From Pseudomonadota bacterium (GTDB taxonomy: Bacteria > Pseudomonadota > Gammaproteobacteria > Burkholderiales > Burkholderiaceae_C), in the NCBI GenBank assembly GCA_023410975.1, contig JAEYPG010000419.1, positions 1 to 5,840 of the forward strand: DNA of 5,840 nt. Direction: 5' to 3'. The notes under the pieces were generated by a model. It ran no database searches. It was given only the letters and a program-made list of their open reading frames with translations, and was not told where the DNA came from. Below are positions 1 to 5,131 of the stretch, one piece after another (the first letter of the stretch is position 1; every line of letters starts with the position of its first letter). The position numbers were made by a program, and so were the translations under genes.

Positions 1-278
1 TCGGGTTCGAGCCCGGCCCGTACTACCTGGGAGCCAGCGGGCGAACCCTGCATCACGACAATTTGCCGAGCCCTGGCGGTCTGGTCGCCGTGGTGCCGGT
101 CCTGGCGAACGCGCATCTGCTCAAGGCTGCGCCTGACCTGTTCGTCGTTGCCCAAGTGCTGACCGATCTGCCTGCCCTGAGCACCACGTCCGACGTCGAA
201 GCCCTGGCGGCGCGGATTGCGGTGCTGGTGGAAGCGGCGCATGTGGCGGTGGCGCGTGCGCTGGGAGCCATATCGTGA
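1..278 (+). CDS. Phage Ea-type hypothetical protein, C-terminal part
   Basis: The reading frame is open from the left edge (first complete codon at base 3) to TGA at 276-278, giving 91 visible residues; the start lies outside the window. Residues 35-46 of this part read ANAHLLKAAPDL. This is very close to the ANA-LIAAAPELL signature near the C-terminus of many small phage and prophage proteins of the Ea/Eaa type, where it follows a Tyr/Gly-rich N-terminal stretch such as the GPYYLGASG seen here. The biochemical role of that group is not known. The last four bases overlap the GTG start of the next gene (GTGA), which indicates translational coupling. A TTG at 63 could be an internal start, but the upstream frame reads as sensible protein, so I treat this as a truncated gene. 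Family call from the motif; function unknown. Confidence 0.7.
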   Translation, partial: GFEPGPYYLGASGRTLHHDNLPSPGGLVAVVPVLANAHLLKAAPDLFVVAQVLTDLPALSTTSDVEALAARIAVLVEAAHVAVARALGAIS

Positions 279-496
279 GTGCCGCCGTTCACCAGTCGGC
301 TATCCATTGGCTCGCAGCGCACCGGCCCACGGACCCCAGCGGGCAACAGCGCGTCGATGCCCTGATTCGCGAGCACGAGGCGGCCTGCGTGGCCGAGGAA
401 GCCGACGACCCGGCGTGCCCGCCGTGCGAGTACGGGCAACGCTGCCTGCGTGGCGGCGGCTGCCCGGTGCGCGAGAGGGAGGTACGCCATGCCTGA
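275..496 (+). CDS. Small cysteine-rich hypothetical protein (73 aa)
   Basis: The GTG start at 275 overlaps the preceding stop by four bases, and the stop at 494-496 lies inside the start of the next gene, as in a compact operon. The N-terminal 35 residues look helical and hydrophilic. The C-terminal half carries five cysteines (C38, C48, C51, C57, C63) in a CPPC-x5-C-x5-C arrangement that could bind one zinc ion. I do not recognise a family. The short length, the metal-binding look and the position beside a phage-type gene suggest a small accessory or regulatory protein, but that is inference. An independent clue that it is real is the strong ribosome-binding sequence for the next gene embedded in its 3' end. 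Confidence 0.6.
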   Translation: MSAAVHQSAIHWLAAHRPTDPSGQQRVDALIREHEAACVAEEADDPACPPCEYGQRCLRGGGCPVREREVRHA

Positions 497-626
497 TCGC
501 CGCAAGCCCCTCTTGGCCCGGCCGCGCTGCCGCAACGGCCACGGCCACCGTACCGCCTGGGAACTGGCTGGCTTCGTCGCCGGGCTGCTGGTGGCGCTGC
601 TGTCCGCGCCCTTCGTTTCGTACTGA
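489..626 (+). CDS. 45-residue single-pass membrane protein
   Basis: ATG at 489 is preceded by a good ribosome-binding sequence (GGGAGG at 477-482, six bases before the ATG) and overlaps the previous stop by eight bases. The protein opens with a strongly basic segment (MPDRRKP, then RPRCRNGHGHR). A hydrophobic run from about residue 24 to 43 (WELAGFVAGLLVALLSAPFV) is long enough for one membrane span, and two residues follow before the stop at 624-626. The positive-inside rule predicts a cytoplasmic N-terminus. No family is recognised. Small single-pass proteins in mobile elements include holin-like, entry-exclusion and toxin proteins, but nothing here distinguishes these. Called on start signal, overlap and membrane segment. 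Confidence 0.55.
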   Translation: MPDRRKPLLARPRCRNGHGHRTAWELAGFVAGLLVALLSAPFVSY

Positions 627-682
627 GTCCCTTGGGCCTTGGCCAGCGGCCCCTCTTGCCGGCCTCTCTTGGAGTACCCGCC

Positions 683-1384
683 ATGTGGCAACTCGGTCCC
701 ATAACTGGTAACCGCTTCACCGAGGCCTACCGCGCCACGCCCAAGCCGCATCTGTGCGAGCGCCTGGCGCTGGCGTCCTGCCGCAGCACGCCGCTGGGCA
801 CCGTCGCCACCGGCGCGGACGGGCGGCTGTCGTTCACGCCGGGCTACCTCACGCCCCAGGAGAGCGCCCCGATGCCGGCCGCAGCCGTGGCCGAGAACCG
901 CACGTTCCTGCCCGGTACGCGCGTGCGGGTGTCAGCCACGCTCGAAGAGCTGTCGCACTACGACCACGAGCCGTTCCCCGCCCTCGCAGCCCAGGCGGTG
1001 CTGGGCCGCGAGGGGATCGTGGTGGAGCACGTCCTGTACGGCTTGCTCGGGCTGGTGGGAGTCGAACTGGACGGCATAGCCGGCCTGGTCTGGGGCTTCA
1101 TGCCGGAGCACCTGGCGTGGACGTGCCCGGCCCAAGGCGACGACGAGCGCGAGGCCATGGAGAGCGGCCCGGCCTTCGACCCCTACGGCGAGCCGCTGGC
1201 GCTGGGCGACACGGTGCAGGGCATGGACGGGCGCATCGGGCGCGTGTCGCTCTTGGAGCCACAGCGCGTGGGCGTGGTGTTCGAGCGCGGCAGCGCTTGG
1301 TGCGGCGACATGAATTCGCGCGGGTCGTTCCGGCTGCTGGCCAAGGCTGGTGCTTGGGGCTGCCCGGACGGCTGCCCGTTCTGA
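683..1384 (+). CDS. Hypothetical protein with two SH3-like beta segments (233 aa)
   Basis: ATG 683 is chosen over an upstream TTG at 632 because GGAG at 671-674 sits eight bases before it. I do not recognise the protein. Residues 1-60 are mixed and contain two cysteines. Residues 75-145 (from FLPGTRVRVS to MPEHLAW) and 168-220 (from EPLALGDTVQ to SFRLL) each have the strand-turn-strand pattern of small SH3-like or KOW-like barrels, where an opening GTRV/GDTV turn is followed by alternating hydrophobic residues. That is a visual impression, not a domain hit. The protein ends in a Cys-containing GCPDGCPF tail. An in-frame ATG at 872 has its own AGGAGAG at 858-864, so a shorter 170-residue product, or an ancestral fusion of two genes, is possible. 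It sits 17 bases upstream of the exonuclease gene and is probably co-transcribed with it. Confidence 0.65.
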   Translation: MWQLGPITGNRFTEAYRATPKPHLCERLALASCRSTPLGTVATGADGRLSFTPGYLTPQESAPMPAAAVAENRTFLPGTRVRVSATLEELSHYDHEPFPALAAQAVLGREGIVVEHVLYGLLGLVGVELDGIAGLVWGFMPEHLAWTCPAQGDDEREAMESGPAFDPYGEPLALGDTVQGMDGRIGRVSLLEPQRVGVVFERGSAWCGDMNSRGSFRLLAKAGAWGCPDGCPF

Positions 1385-1401
1385 GTGGAAAGGGTAGGGC
1401 G

Positions 1402-2295
1402 ATGCTGAGCGAGGCACAGAAGGCCCTGCGCCGTACCGGCGTGGGCGCCTCGGAATGCGCCGCGGCCCTGGGCCTGAGCCCGTACCAGACCCGGTTCGAG
1501 CTCTACCAGGTCAAGCGTGGCGAGGCGCCGCAACCTGAAGAAAACCTGGCGATGCGCTTTGGCCTGGCCGCCGAGCCCTTCATCCTCTCCGAGTTCCAGC
1601 GCGCGCACCCGGACGATCTGCTGGTGGTGGCGCCCGAAACCATGCGGCGCGGACGGCTCCTTGCACACCTCGATGCCTGGGTGCCCGGCCGCTTCACCGT
1701 GCAGGCCAAGACCGCCCGCACGCGGCAGGGCTGGGGCGAGTCCGGCTCGCCCGACATCCCGCAGCACTACCTCCTGCAGGTCCAACAGGAGTTGCTGCTG
1801 TCAGGCGAGGCGGTGTCCTTCGTGCCGGTGCTGTTCGGCGGCGCCGACTACGACGAGTTCGTGGTCGAGGCCGACCGCGAGCTGCAGGAGCGGATCGAGG
1901 ACGGCATCGCCGACTTCTGGGCTCTGGTGGAGCGCGGCGAGCCGCCCGAACCCGTCACGCTGGACGACATGCTGGCGCGCTTTGGACATGCCAGCCGCGC
2001 CGAGCAGGTGACAGCCGACGCCGAGGCGCTGCGCGCGGCCCGCGAGCTGCACGCCATCAAGGCGCAGCGCGAGCAACTGGACGCCACCGAGGCCGCCCTG
2101 AAGGCGCGGCTCATGGGCGCCCTGGGCGAGGCCGACACGCTGGTGGACGCCACCGGCCAGACGCTGGCCACCTGGAAGGCCACCAGGCCGGCGCGGCGCT
2201 TCGGCGCCGCCGCCTTAGAGGCCGCGCACCCGGCGCTTTATCGGGAGTTCCTGCGCACCGGCGAGCCCGGCCGGCAGTTCCGGCTCAAGGACTGA
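1402..2295 (+). CDS. YqaJ-family viral recombinase / lambda-type exonuclease
   Basis: This is a 297-residue protein of the YqaJ / lambda exonuclease group, PD-(D/E)xK nucleases that resect double-stranded DNA ends for phage-type recombination. The N-terminal RRTGVGASECAAALGLSPYQT (residues 11-30) is the typical opening of the family. RFGLAAEP (52-59) supplies the early Glu (E58), HLDAWV (89-94) the metal-binding Asp (D91), and VQAKTAR (100-106) the xxK strand with K103. PQHYLLQVQQEL (120-131) matches the conserved Gln/helix block after the core. Residue 101 is Gln where the acidic residue of the E-x-K motif is expected. Residues 200-240 form a charged helix, probably coiled coil, and the C-terminal ATWK...RRF...L block is also seen in family members. 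ATG 1402 is preceded by purine-rich AGGG at 1391-1394. The frame is open far upstream, but the alignable protein begins here. The neighbouring 419-residue protein is a candidate partner. Confidence 0.9.
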   Translation: MLSEAQKALRRTGVGASECAAALGLSPYQTRFELYQVKRGEAPQPEENLAMRFGLAAEPFILSEFQRAHPDDLLVVAPETMRRGRLLAHLDAWVPGRFTVQAKTARTRQGWGESGSPDIPQHYLLQVQQELLLSGEAVSFVPVLFGGADYDEFVVEADRELQERIEDGIADFWALVERGEPPEPVTLDDMLARFGHASRAEQVTADAEALRAARELHAIKAQREQLDATEAALKARLMGALGEADTLVDATGQTLATWKATRPARRFGAAALEAAHPALYREFLRTGEPGRQFRLKD

Positions 2296-2310
2296 AAGGT
2301 GAGCCTTTTT
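2282..2310 (+). terminator. Weak terminator-like hairpin over the exonuclease stop
   Basis: GGCTCA (2282-2287) and TGAGCC (2300-2305) form a six-base-pair stem with a 12-base loop, followed at once by TTTTT (2306-2310). The stop codon of the exonuclease gene lies in the loop. The stem is short and the loop large, so it may terminate only partially. The downstream arm belongs to the repeated 15-base element described separately and can instead pair with GGCTCACC at 2358-2365. Confidence 0.4.
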
Positions 2311-2346
2311 GTGCCGGGCCGCGACACGCCCAGGTGAGCCTTTTTG
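2297..2346 (+). repeat. Two copies of a 15-base element (AGGTGAGCCTTTTTG)
   Basis: An identical 15-base sequence occurs at 2297-2311 and 2332-2346, start to start 35 bases, in the gap between the exonuclease gene and the 419-residue protein gene. GGTGAGCC of each copy is complementary to GGCTCACC at 2358-2365. Confidence 0.85.
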
Positions 2347-2366
2347 GGAAGGCTTGCGGCTCACCT
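2332..2366 (+). promoter_or_regulatory. Leader hairpin upstream of the 419-residue protein gene
   Basis: AGGTGAGCC (2332-2340) pairs with GGCTCACCT (2358-2366) to give nine consecutive base pairs around a 17-base loop that contains the TTTTT tract. The first copy, AAGGTGAGCC at 2296-2305, could pair with the same partner over ten bases, so the two structures exclude each other. The hairpin ends about 24 bases before the ribosome-binding sequence of the next gene. The complementarity is plain in the sequence; a regulatory role is inference. Confidence 0.5.
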
Positions 2367-2400
2367 TCCCGTGCATCTCTCGACTGCAGAGGAGAACGCC

Positions 2401-3660
2401 ATGAGCGACATTGAAGTGGTCCAGAACCCGTTCGACACCGCCCCGGCTGGCGCGCGTGCCGCCGCCGATGGCGCAGGCGCCCGTGCCGCGCAGACGCGCG
2501 AGAGCGCCGAAGTCATGGCGCTGGCGATGATGGCCAAGCGGTTTCCGCGCGACGTGATCCGCGCCACGGACCGCATCCGCAATGCCTTCACCCGGCAGAC
2601 CCTGGCCGAGAAGGCGCAGTACCAGTACAGCCGCGGCGGCACCGACGTGGTGGGGCCGAGCATCCGCGCGGCCGAAGCCTGCGCCCAGCAGTGGGGTGCC
2701 CTCAGCAGTGGCTGGCGCGAGATCAGCCGCTACGTCGGGCCGGACGGCGTGGGCGTGTCCGAGATCGAAGCGTTCTGCCTGGACCATGAAACCAACAACC
2801 GCGAGGTCATCCAGTTCTTCGTGCGCCACTGGCGTGACACCAAGCACGGCGGCTATCGGCTCAAGGACGAGCGCGACATCTACGAGCTTTGCGCCAACCA
2901 AGCCGCGCGGCGCAAGCGGGCGTGCATCCTGGCGCAGATCCCCGGCGACGTGATCGAGATGGCGATGGAGCAGGCCAGCGCCACGCTGCGCGCCAAGGCC
3001 GACACGTCCCCGGAAGGAATCAAGCGGCTGCTCGACACCTTCGCCGGCGAGTTCGGCGTGACCAAGGAGCAGATCGAGCGCCGCATCCAGCGCCGCATCG
3101 AGTCGATCCAGCCGGCGCAAGTTGTCGGGCTGAAGCGCATCTACGTGAGCCTGCGCGACGAGATGAGTGCGGTGGCCGACTGGTTCGAACCGGTGGACGC
3201 GGCGCCGGCGGCCAACGACGCGCAAGGCGAGGGCGGTACTGGCGCTGCTGCCCAGGTGCCAACCGCCGCCGACAAGGCCAAGGCGATGCTTCGCGAGCGC
3301 GCGAGGCCACCAGCGGCACCAGCGCCGGCACCTGCGGCCGAAGGCGACGGGCGCGAGGCTGCTGTCACGCCGGCACCGGTCAGCCCCCCGGCGCCCGAGC
3401 GGCCGATGGCGCCACCGCCGCAGGCCCGCCGCGGCTTCGACGCCGATGCCTTTGCCGAGCAGATGCAGCGCGCGGCCGACAAGGGGGACGCCGACACGCT
3501 CGATGCCCTGGGCGAGCAGTTGCGCGACGTGCTGGGCGAGGACCTGCGCGCCACGCTCACCGACATGCACGGGCGGCTGCGCGCGGGCCTCACCCAGCCG
3601 CCGCGCCAGCAGCAGCCCGCTGCTCCCGTGCCGCAGCCACGCCGTCGCGCCGTGCCCTGA
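2401..3660 (+). CDS. Phage/ICE protein next to exonuclease, candidate ssDNA-annealing protein
   Basis: This is a 419-residue protein starting at ATG 2401 behind AGAGGAG (2388-2394); an upstream in-frame start at 2344 lies inside the leader hairpin and is unlikely. Residues 33-262 form a compact conserved-looking domain. It includes AEVMALAMMAKRFPRD (36-51), SRGGTDVVGPSIRAAEACAQ (77-96), the charged block RDIYELCANQAARRKRACIL (158-177) followed by AQIPGDVI, and IQPAQVVGLKRIYVSLRDEM (236-255). I recognise this as a widespread phage and integrative-element family usually annotated as hypothetical. Residues 265-343 are a Pro/Ala-rich disordered linker, and 346-397 form a helical acidic-basic segment before an arginine-rich end. 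Its place directly after a YqaJ exonuclease is where a RecT/Bet/Erf-like annealing protein normally sits, so that role is inferred from context rather than from a motif. No membrane segment or signal peptide is seen. Confidence 0.85.
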   Translation: MSDIEVVQNPFDTAPAGARAAADGAGARAAQTRESAEVMALAMMAKRFPRDVIRATDRIRNAFTRQTLAEKAQYQYSRGGTDVVGPSIRAAEACAQQWGALSSGWREISRYVGPDGVGVSEIEAFCLDHETNNREVIQFFVRHWRDTKHGGYRLKDERDIYELCANQAARRKRACILAQIPGDVIEMAMEQASATLRAKADTSPEGIKRLLDTFAGEFGVTKEQIERRIQRRIESIQPAQVVGLKRIYVSLRDEMSAVADWFEPVDAAPAANDAQGEGGTGAAAQVPTAADKAKAMLRERARPPAAPAPAPAAEGDGREAAVTPAPVSPPAPERPMAPPPQARRGFDADAFAEQMQRAADKGDADTLDALGEQLRDVLGEDLRATLTDMHGRLRAGLTQPPRQQQPAAPVPQPRRRAVP

Positions 3661-3687
3661 CACGGCCGCCCGCCCGGCTCACAAGGT

Positions 3688-3780
3688 TTTCCAGGGCGAT
3701 TCGTAGCGGGGTGGGGCGCTTCTCCTTGCCTCCCCCTACTTCCCATCCCGCGCAGCTTTCAGGCTGCCGCCCTTTTTCTT
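3688..3780 (+). repeat. Terminator-bearing repeat unit, copy 1
   Basis: It begins with TTTCCAGGGCGA (3688-3699) and ends in a block from TCCCATCCCGCGCAGC (3741-3756) through CTGCCGCCCTTTTTCTT (3764-3780). Copy 2 at 3921-4018 has the same two end blocks at nearly the same spacing, while the sequence between the blocks and in the hairpin loop has diverged. Confidence 0.7.
3752..3777 (+). terminator. Intrinsic terminator-like hairpin 1
   Basis: GCAGC (3752-3756) and GCTGC (3763-3767) enclose the loop TTTCAG. CGCCC and then TTTTT (3773-3777) follow. It lies about 90 bases after the stop of the 419-residue protein gene and is the likely end of that transcript. The five-pair stem is short and the T run is five bases from the stem; the neighbouring CG steps may lengthen the stem with a bulge. 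The second copy with the same stem and a different loop supports a real structure. Confidence 0.55.
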
Positions 3781-3816
3781 CTCTCCGTCAAGAGGCGCAC
3801 ATGTCCGCCCCTCCGA

Positions 3817-3880
3817 TGGCCAGTGGCCAGCGAGGGTCGCGGCTCAAGCCTTGCCTCGCTCCTGGCCGGCAACAGGCCAG
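3817..3880 (+). other. Paired hairpins, candidate small-RNA core
   Basis: AGCGAGG (3829-3835) pairs with CCTCGCT (3854-3860), and an inner GGCTCAAGCC (3841-3850) is nearly self-complementary. Immediately after, CTGGCC (3862-3867) pairs with GGCCAG (3875-3880) around a GGCAACA loop. A tandem TGGCCAG-TGGCCAG (3817-3830) just upstream supplies two more GGCCAG segments able to pair with the same CTGGCC. The stems are seen directly in the sequence; expression and function are unknown. Confidence 0.45.
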
Positions 3881-3920
3881 CAAAGGCGCTCGGGAATCAT
3901 GGCCACCAGCACCACGACGA

Positions 3921-4018
3921 TTTCCAGGGCGACGCAGCGGGCCGGGTGACCACCACTCTTTTCCCCAAGCCGCTTTTCCCGTCCCGCGCAGCTCAACCGC
4001 TGCCGCCCTTTTTTCTTT
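3921..4018 (+). repeat. Terminator-bearing repeat unit, copy 2
   Basis: It opens with the same TTTCCAGGGCGA (3921-3932) as copy 1 and ends with TCCCGTCCCGCGCAGCT (3977-3993) and CTGCCGCCCTTTTTT (4000-4014). The copies begin 233 bases apart. Middle sequence and loop differ, so this is an old duplication or a recurring leader module rather than a recent copy. Confidence 0.7.
3988..4014 (+). terminator. Intrinsic terminator-like hairpin 2
   Basis: GCAGC (3988-3992) and GCTGC (3999-4003) enclose the loop TCAACC, and CGCCC then TTTTTT (4009-4014) follow. Stem and tail are identical to hairpin 1, while most of the loop differs. No gene ends just upstream on the + strand, so if it terminates anything it is a transcript that begins in the preceding non-coding interval. 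Confidence 0.55.
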
Positions 4019-4110
4019 GACCGCGCCACGCGGATACCGCCACGCCGTGCAGGCCGCCGGCGTCGTGCCGCCCTGCAGCGTGTGGGCCCGGTCGCGTCCG
4101 GCTGAACGCA

Positions 4111-4140
4111 GCGGTCACGATCCCGCGGCAGGCGGTCACG
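4111..4140. repeat. GCGGTCACG direct repeat, 21-bp spacing
   Basis: The nine-base sequence GCGGTCACG occurs at 4111-4119 and 4132-4140, in phase by two helical turns, about 175 bases upstream of the 91-residue protein gene. This is a plausible operator geometry. No promoter elements can be assigned around it with confidence. Confidence 0.5.
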
Positions 4141-4313
4141 GCACCGGAATGCTCCAGTGTTGCCGGCTTCGAGCTGGGGCCTGCGCAAGACATATGGGCG
4201 CATGCCGGTTGCCCGAGAGTGCGCCAGGAGTGGTGTCGGCGTCACCGCGCGAGGGCTCCAGCACCGGCCGCGCCGGCGGCGAACCGTGTTTGCCCAGCAG
4301 CGGAGGTAGGCCC

Positions 4314-4589
4314 GTGAAGCGGCTGTTTCCCGTCAACGAAGCGCTCAACGCCCGGCATGCCGCTGCCCTGAAGATCATTGCGGCGGACCTGGGCTGCTCC
4401 GTGGATGCGCTCTACATCGGCAACGGCGTGAGCGGCCCCGCGGTGTTCCACGAGGACCGCCAGGGCAGCGAAGGCACCCGCTGCGCCTGCACACTCGGCA
4501 GCCCGTATTGGCAGCAGTGCCAGGCGAAAGTGGCCGTCGCAGCGCTGCTGGCGCGCCTCACCGGCGATCCGGGCCAGGGGCCGGCGTGA
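4314..4589 (+). CDS. Hypothetical protein coupled to KptA (91 aa)
   Basis: GTG at 4314 is chosen because GGAGGT (4302-4307) stands six bases upstream, the best ribosome-binding sequence in the second half of the window. An in-frame ATG at 4194 would add 40 residues of Gly/Ser/Arg-rich sequence that does not look like protein. The product begins MKRLFPVNEALN and continues with an amphipathic helix (RHAAALKIIAADLGCSVDALYI, about residues 14-35). It then has a Gly/Ser turn region, a CAC pair (C57, C59), a GSPYWQQC motif (62-69) and a C-terminal Ala/Leu helix. I do not recognise the family. Its stop overlaps the GTG start of kptA (GTGA), so the two proteins are made in coupled fashion and may act together. 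It is probably cytoplasmic. Confidence 0.65.
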   Translation: MKRLFPVNEALNARHAAALKIIAADLGCSVDALYIGNGVSGPAVFHEDRQGSEGTRCACTLGSPYWQQCQAKVAVAALLARLTGDPGQGPA

Positions 4590-5131
4590 GCAGGTTGGTC
4601 CAGACCAGCAAGTTCCTGAGCTTCGTGCTGCGCCACCAGCCCGAAGCCATCGGCCTGGCGCTTGACGCCGAGGGCTGGGGCCGCGTGGAGGACCTCATCA
4701 CCGGCGCGGCCCGGCAGGGGCGGCAGCTCTCGCGCGCGCTCGTCGAGCAGGTCGTCGCCGCCAACGACAAGAAGCGTTTTGAGCTTTCGGCCGACGGCCG
4801 GCGCATCCGTGCGGTCCAGGGTCACTCGACGCGCGGCGTGGACCGCCAGTTTGAGCCCGTGCAACCGCCCGACGTGCTGTTCCACGGGACGGCTTCGCGC
4901 TTTGTGGCCGCGATCAGCCGCGAAGGCATCAAGCCCGGCTCGCGGCACCACGTCCACCTGTCGGCCGACGAACAGACGGCCCGCGCCGTCGGGCTGCGCT
5001 ACGGGTTGCCGGTGGTGCTCGTGGTGGACGCCGCACGCATGCACGCGCAGGGCTTCGTGTTCCACCAGGCCGAGAACGGGGTGTGGCTCACGGTCAGGGT
5101 CCCGCCGGCGTTCCTGCACCGCACCAGGTGA
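4586..5131 (+). CDS. kptA: KptA/Tpt1 RNA 2'-phosphotransferase
   Basis: The protein has 181 residues, the normal size for bacterial KptA. Family members remove an internal or terminal RNA 2'-phosphate in two steps: attack on NAD+ gives an ADP-ribosylated 2'-phosphate, then release of ADP-ribose 1''-2'' cyclic phosphate leaves a 2'-OH. Family marks in order are SKFLSFVLRHQPE (8-20, with catalytic-type R16 and H17), DAEGWGRVEDLI (27-38), KRFELSADGRRIRAVQGHS (63-81), LFHGTA (98-103), HHVHLSAD (121-128) and FVFHQAENGVWLTVRVPPAFL (157-177). The order and spacing of these blocks leave little doubt. GTG 4586 is the start because the SKFLSFVLRH block begins seven residues later and because it overlaps the previous stop. 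Bacteria lack the yeast-type tRNA splicing that makes the classic substrate, so the substrate here is unknown. The enzyme is cytoplasmic and co-transcribed with the upstream gene. Confidence 0.93.
   Translation: MSRLVQTSKFLSFVLRHQPEAIGLALDAEGWGRVEDLITGAARQGRQLSRALVEQVVAANDKKRFELSADGRRIRAVQGHSTRGVDRQFEPVQPPDVLFHGTASRFVAAISREGIKPGSRHHVHLSADEQTARAVGLRYGLPVVLVVDAARMHAQGFVFHQAENGVWLTVRVPPAFLHRTR

Larger units (their letters stand above)
3661..4313 (+). other. 653-base structured non-coding region
   Basis: No convincing gene is found between the 419-residue protein and the 91-residue protein. Frames that stay open here give low-complexity, Arg/Pro/Ser-rich translations typical of GC-rich non-coding DNA. 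The region instead holds two related terminator-bearing units (3688-3780 and 3921-4018) and two hairpins between them (3829-3880). Downstream come a perfect CCGCG-CCA-CGCGG hairpin (4021-4033), a GCAGG/CCTGC inverted repeat (4049-4076), and a pair of GCGGTCACG repeats (4111-4140). No strong sigma-70 promoter is visible. The arrangement would suit a short stable RNA between two terminators, or a regulatory leader. Confidence 0.6.

Noticed and set aside
53..751. 232-codon minus-strand frame at the left end
   Set aside because: It is antisense to three overlapping + strand genes with better start signals; its composition is Arg/Ala/Ser-rich and no domain is visible.
2215..3663. 482-codon open frame on the minus strand
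   Set aside because: It lies entirely opposite the end of the exonuclease gene and the 419-residue protein. Its His/Arg/Gly-rich translation is typical of antisense frames in GC-rich DNA, and it has no recognisable motif.
3823..4020. 65-codon frame across the repeat units
   Set aside because: It runs through two hairpins and a terminator T tract, lacks a ribosome-binding sequence, and its similarity to copy 1 is explained by the DNA repeat. A 16-codon frame at 3899 is equally unsupported.
4168..4196. TTCGAG - 17 bases - CATATG as a promoter for the kptA unit
   Set aside because: Spacing is right, but both hexamers match the sigma-70 consensus poorly, so I do not call a promoter.
2889..4313. 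Long + strand frame open from 2889 into the 91-residue gene
   Set aside because: The part before 4314 is Arg/Ala/Gly-rich shadow of the 419-residue gene and then non-coding DNA. Only the segment from GTG 4314, with its ribosome-binding sequence, looks like protein.
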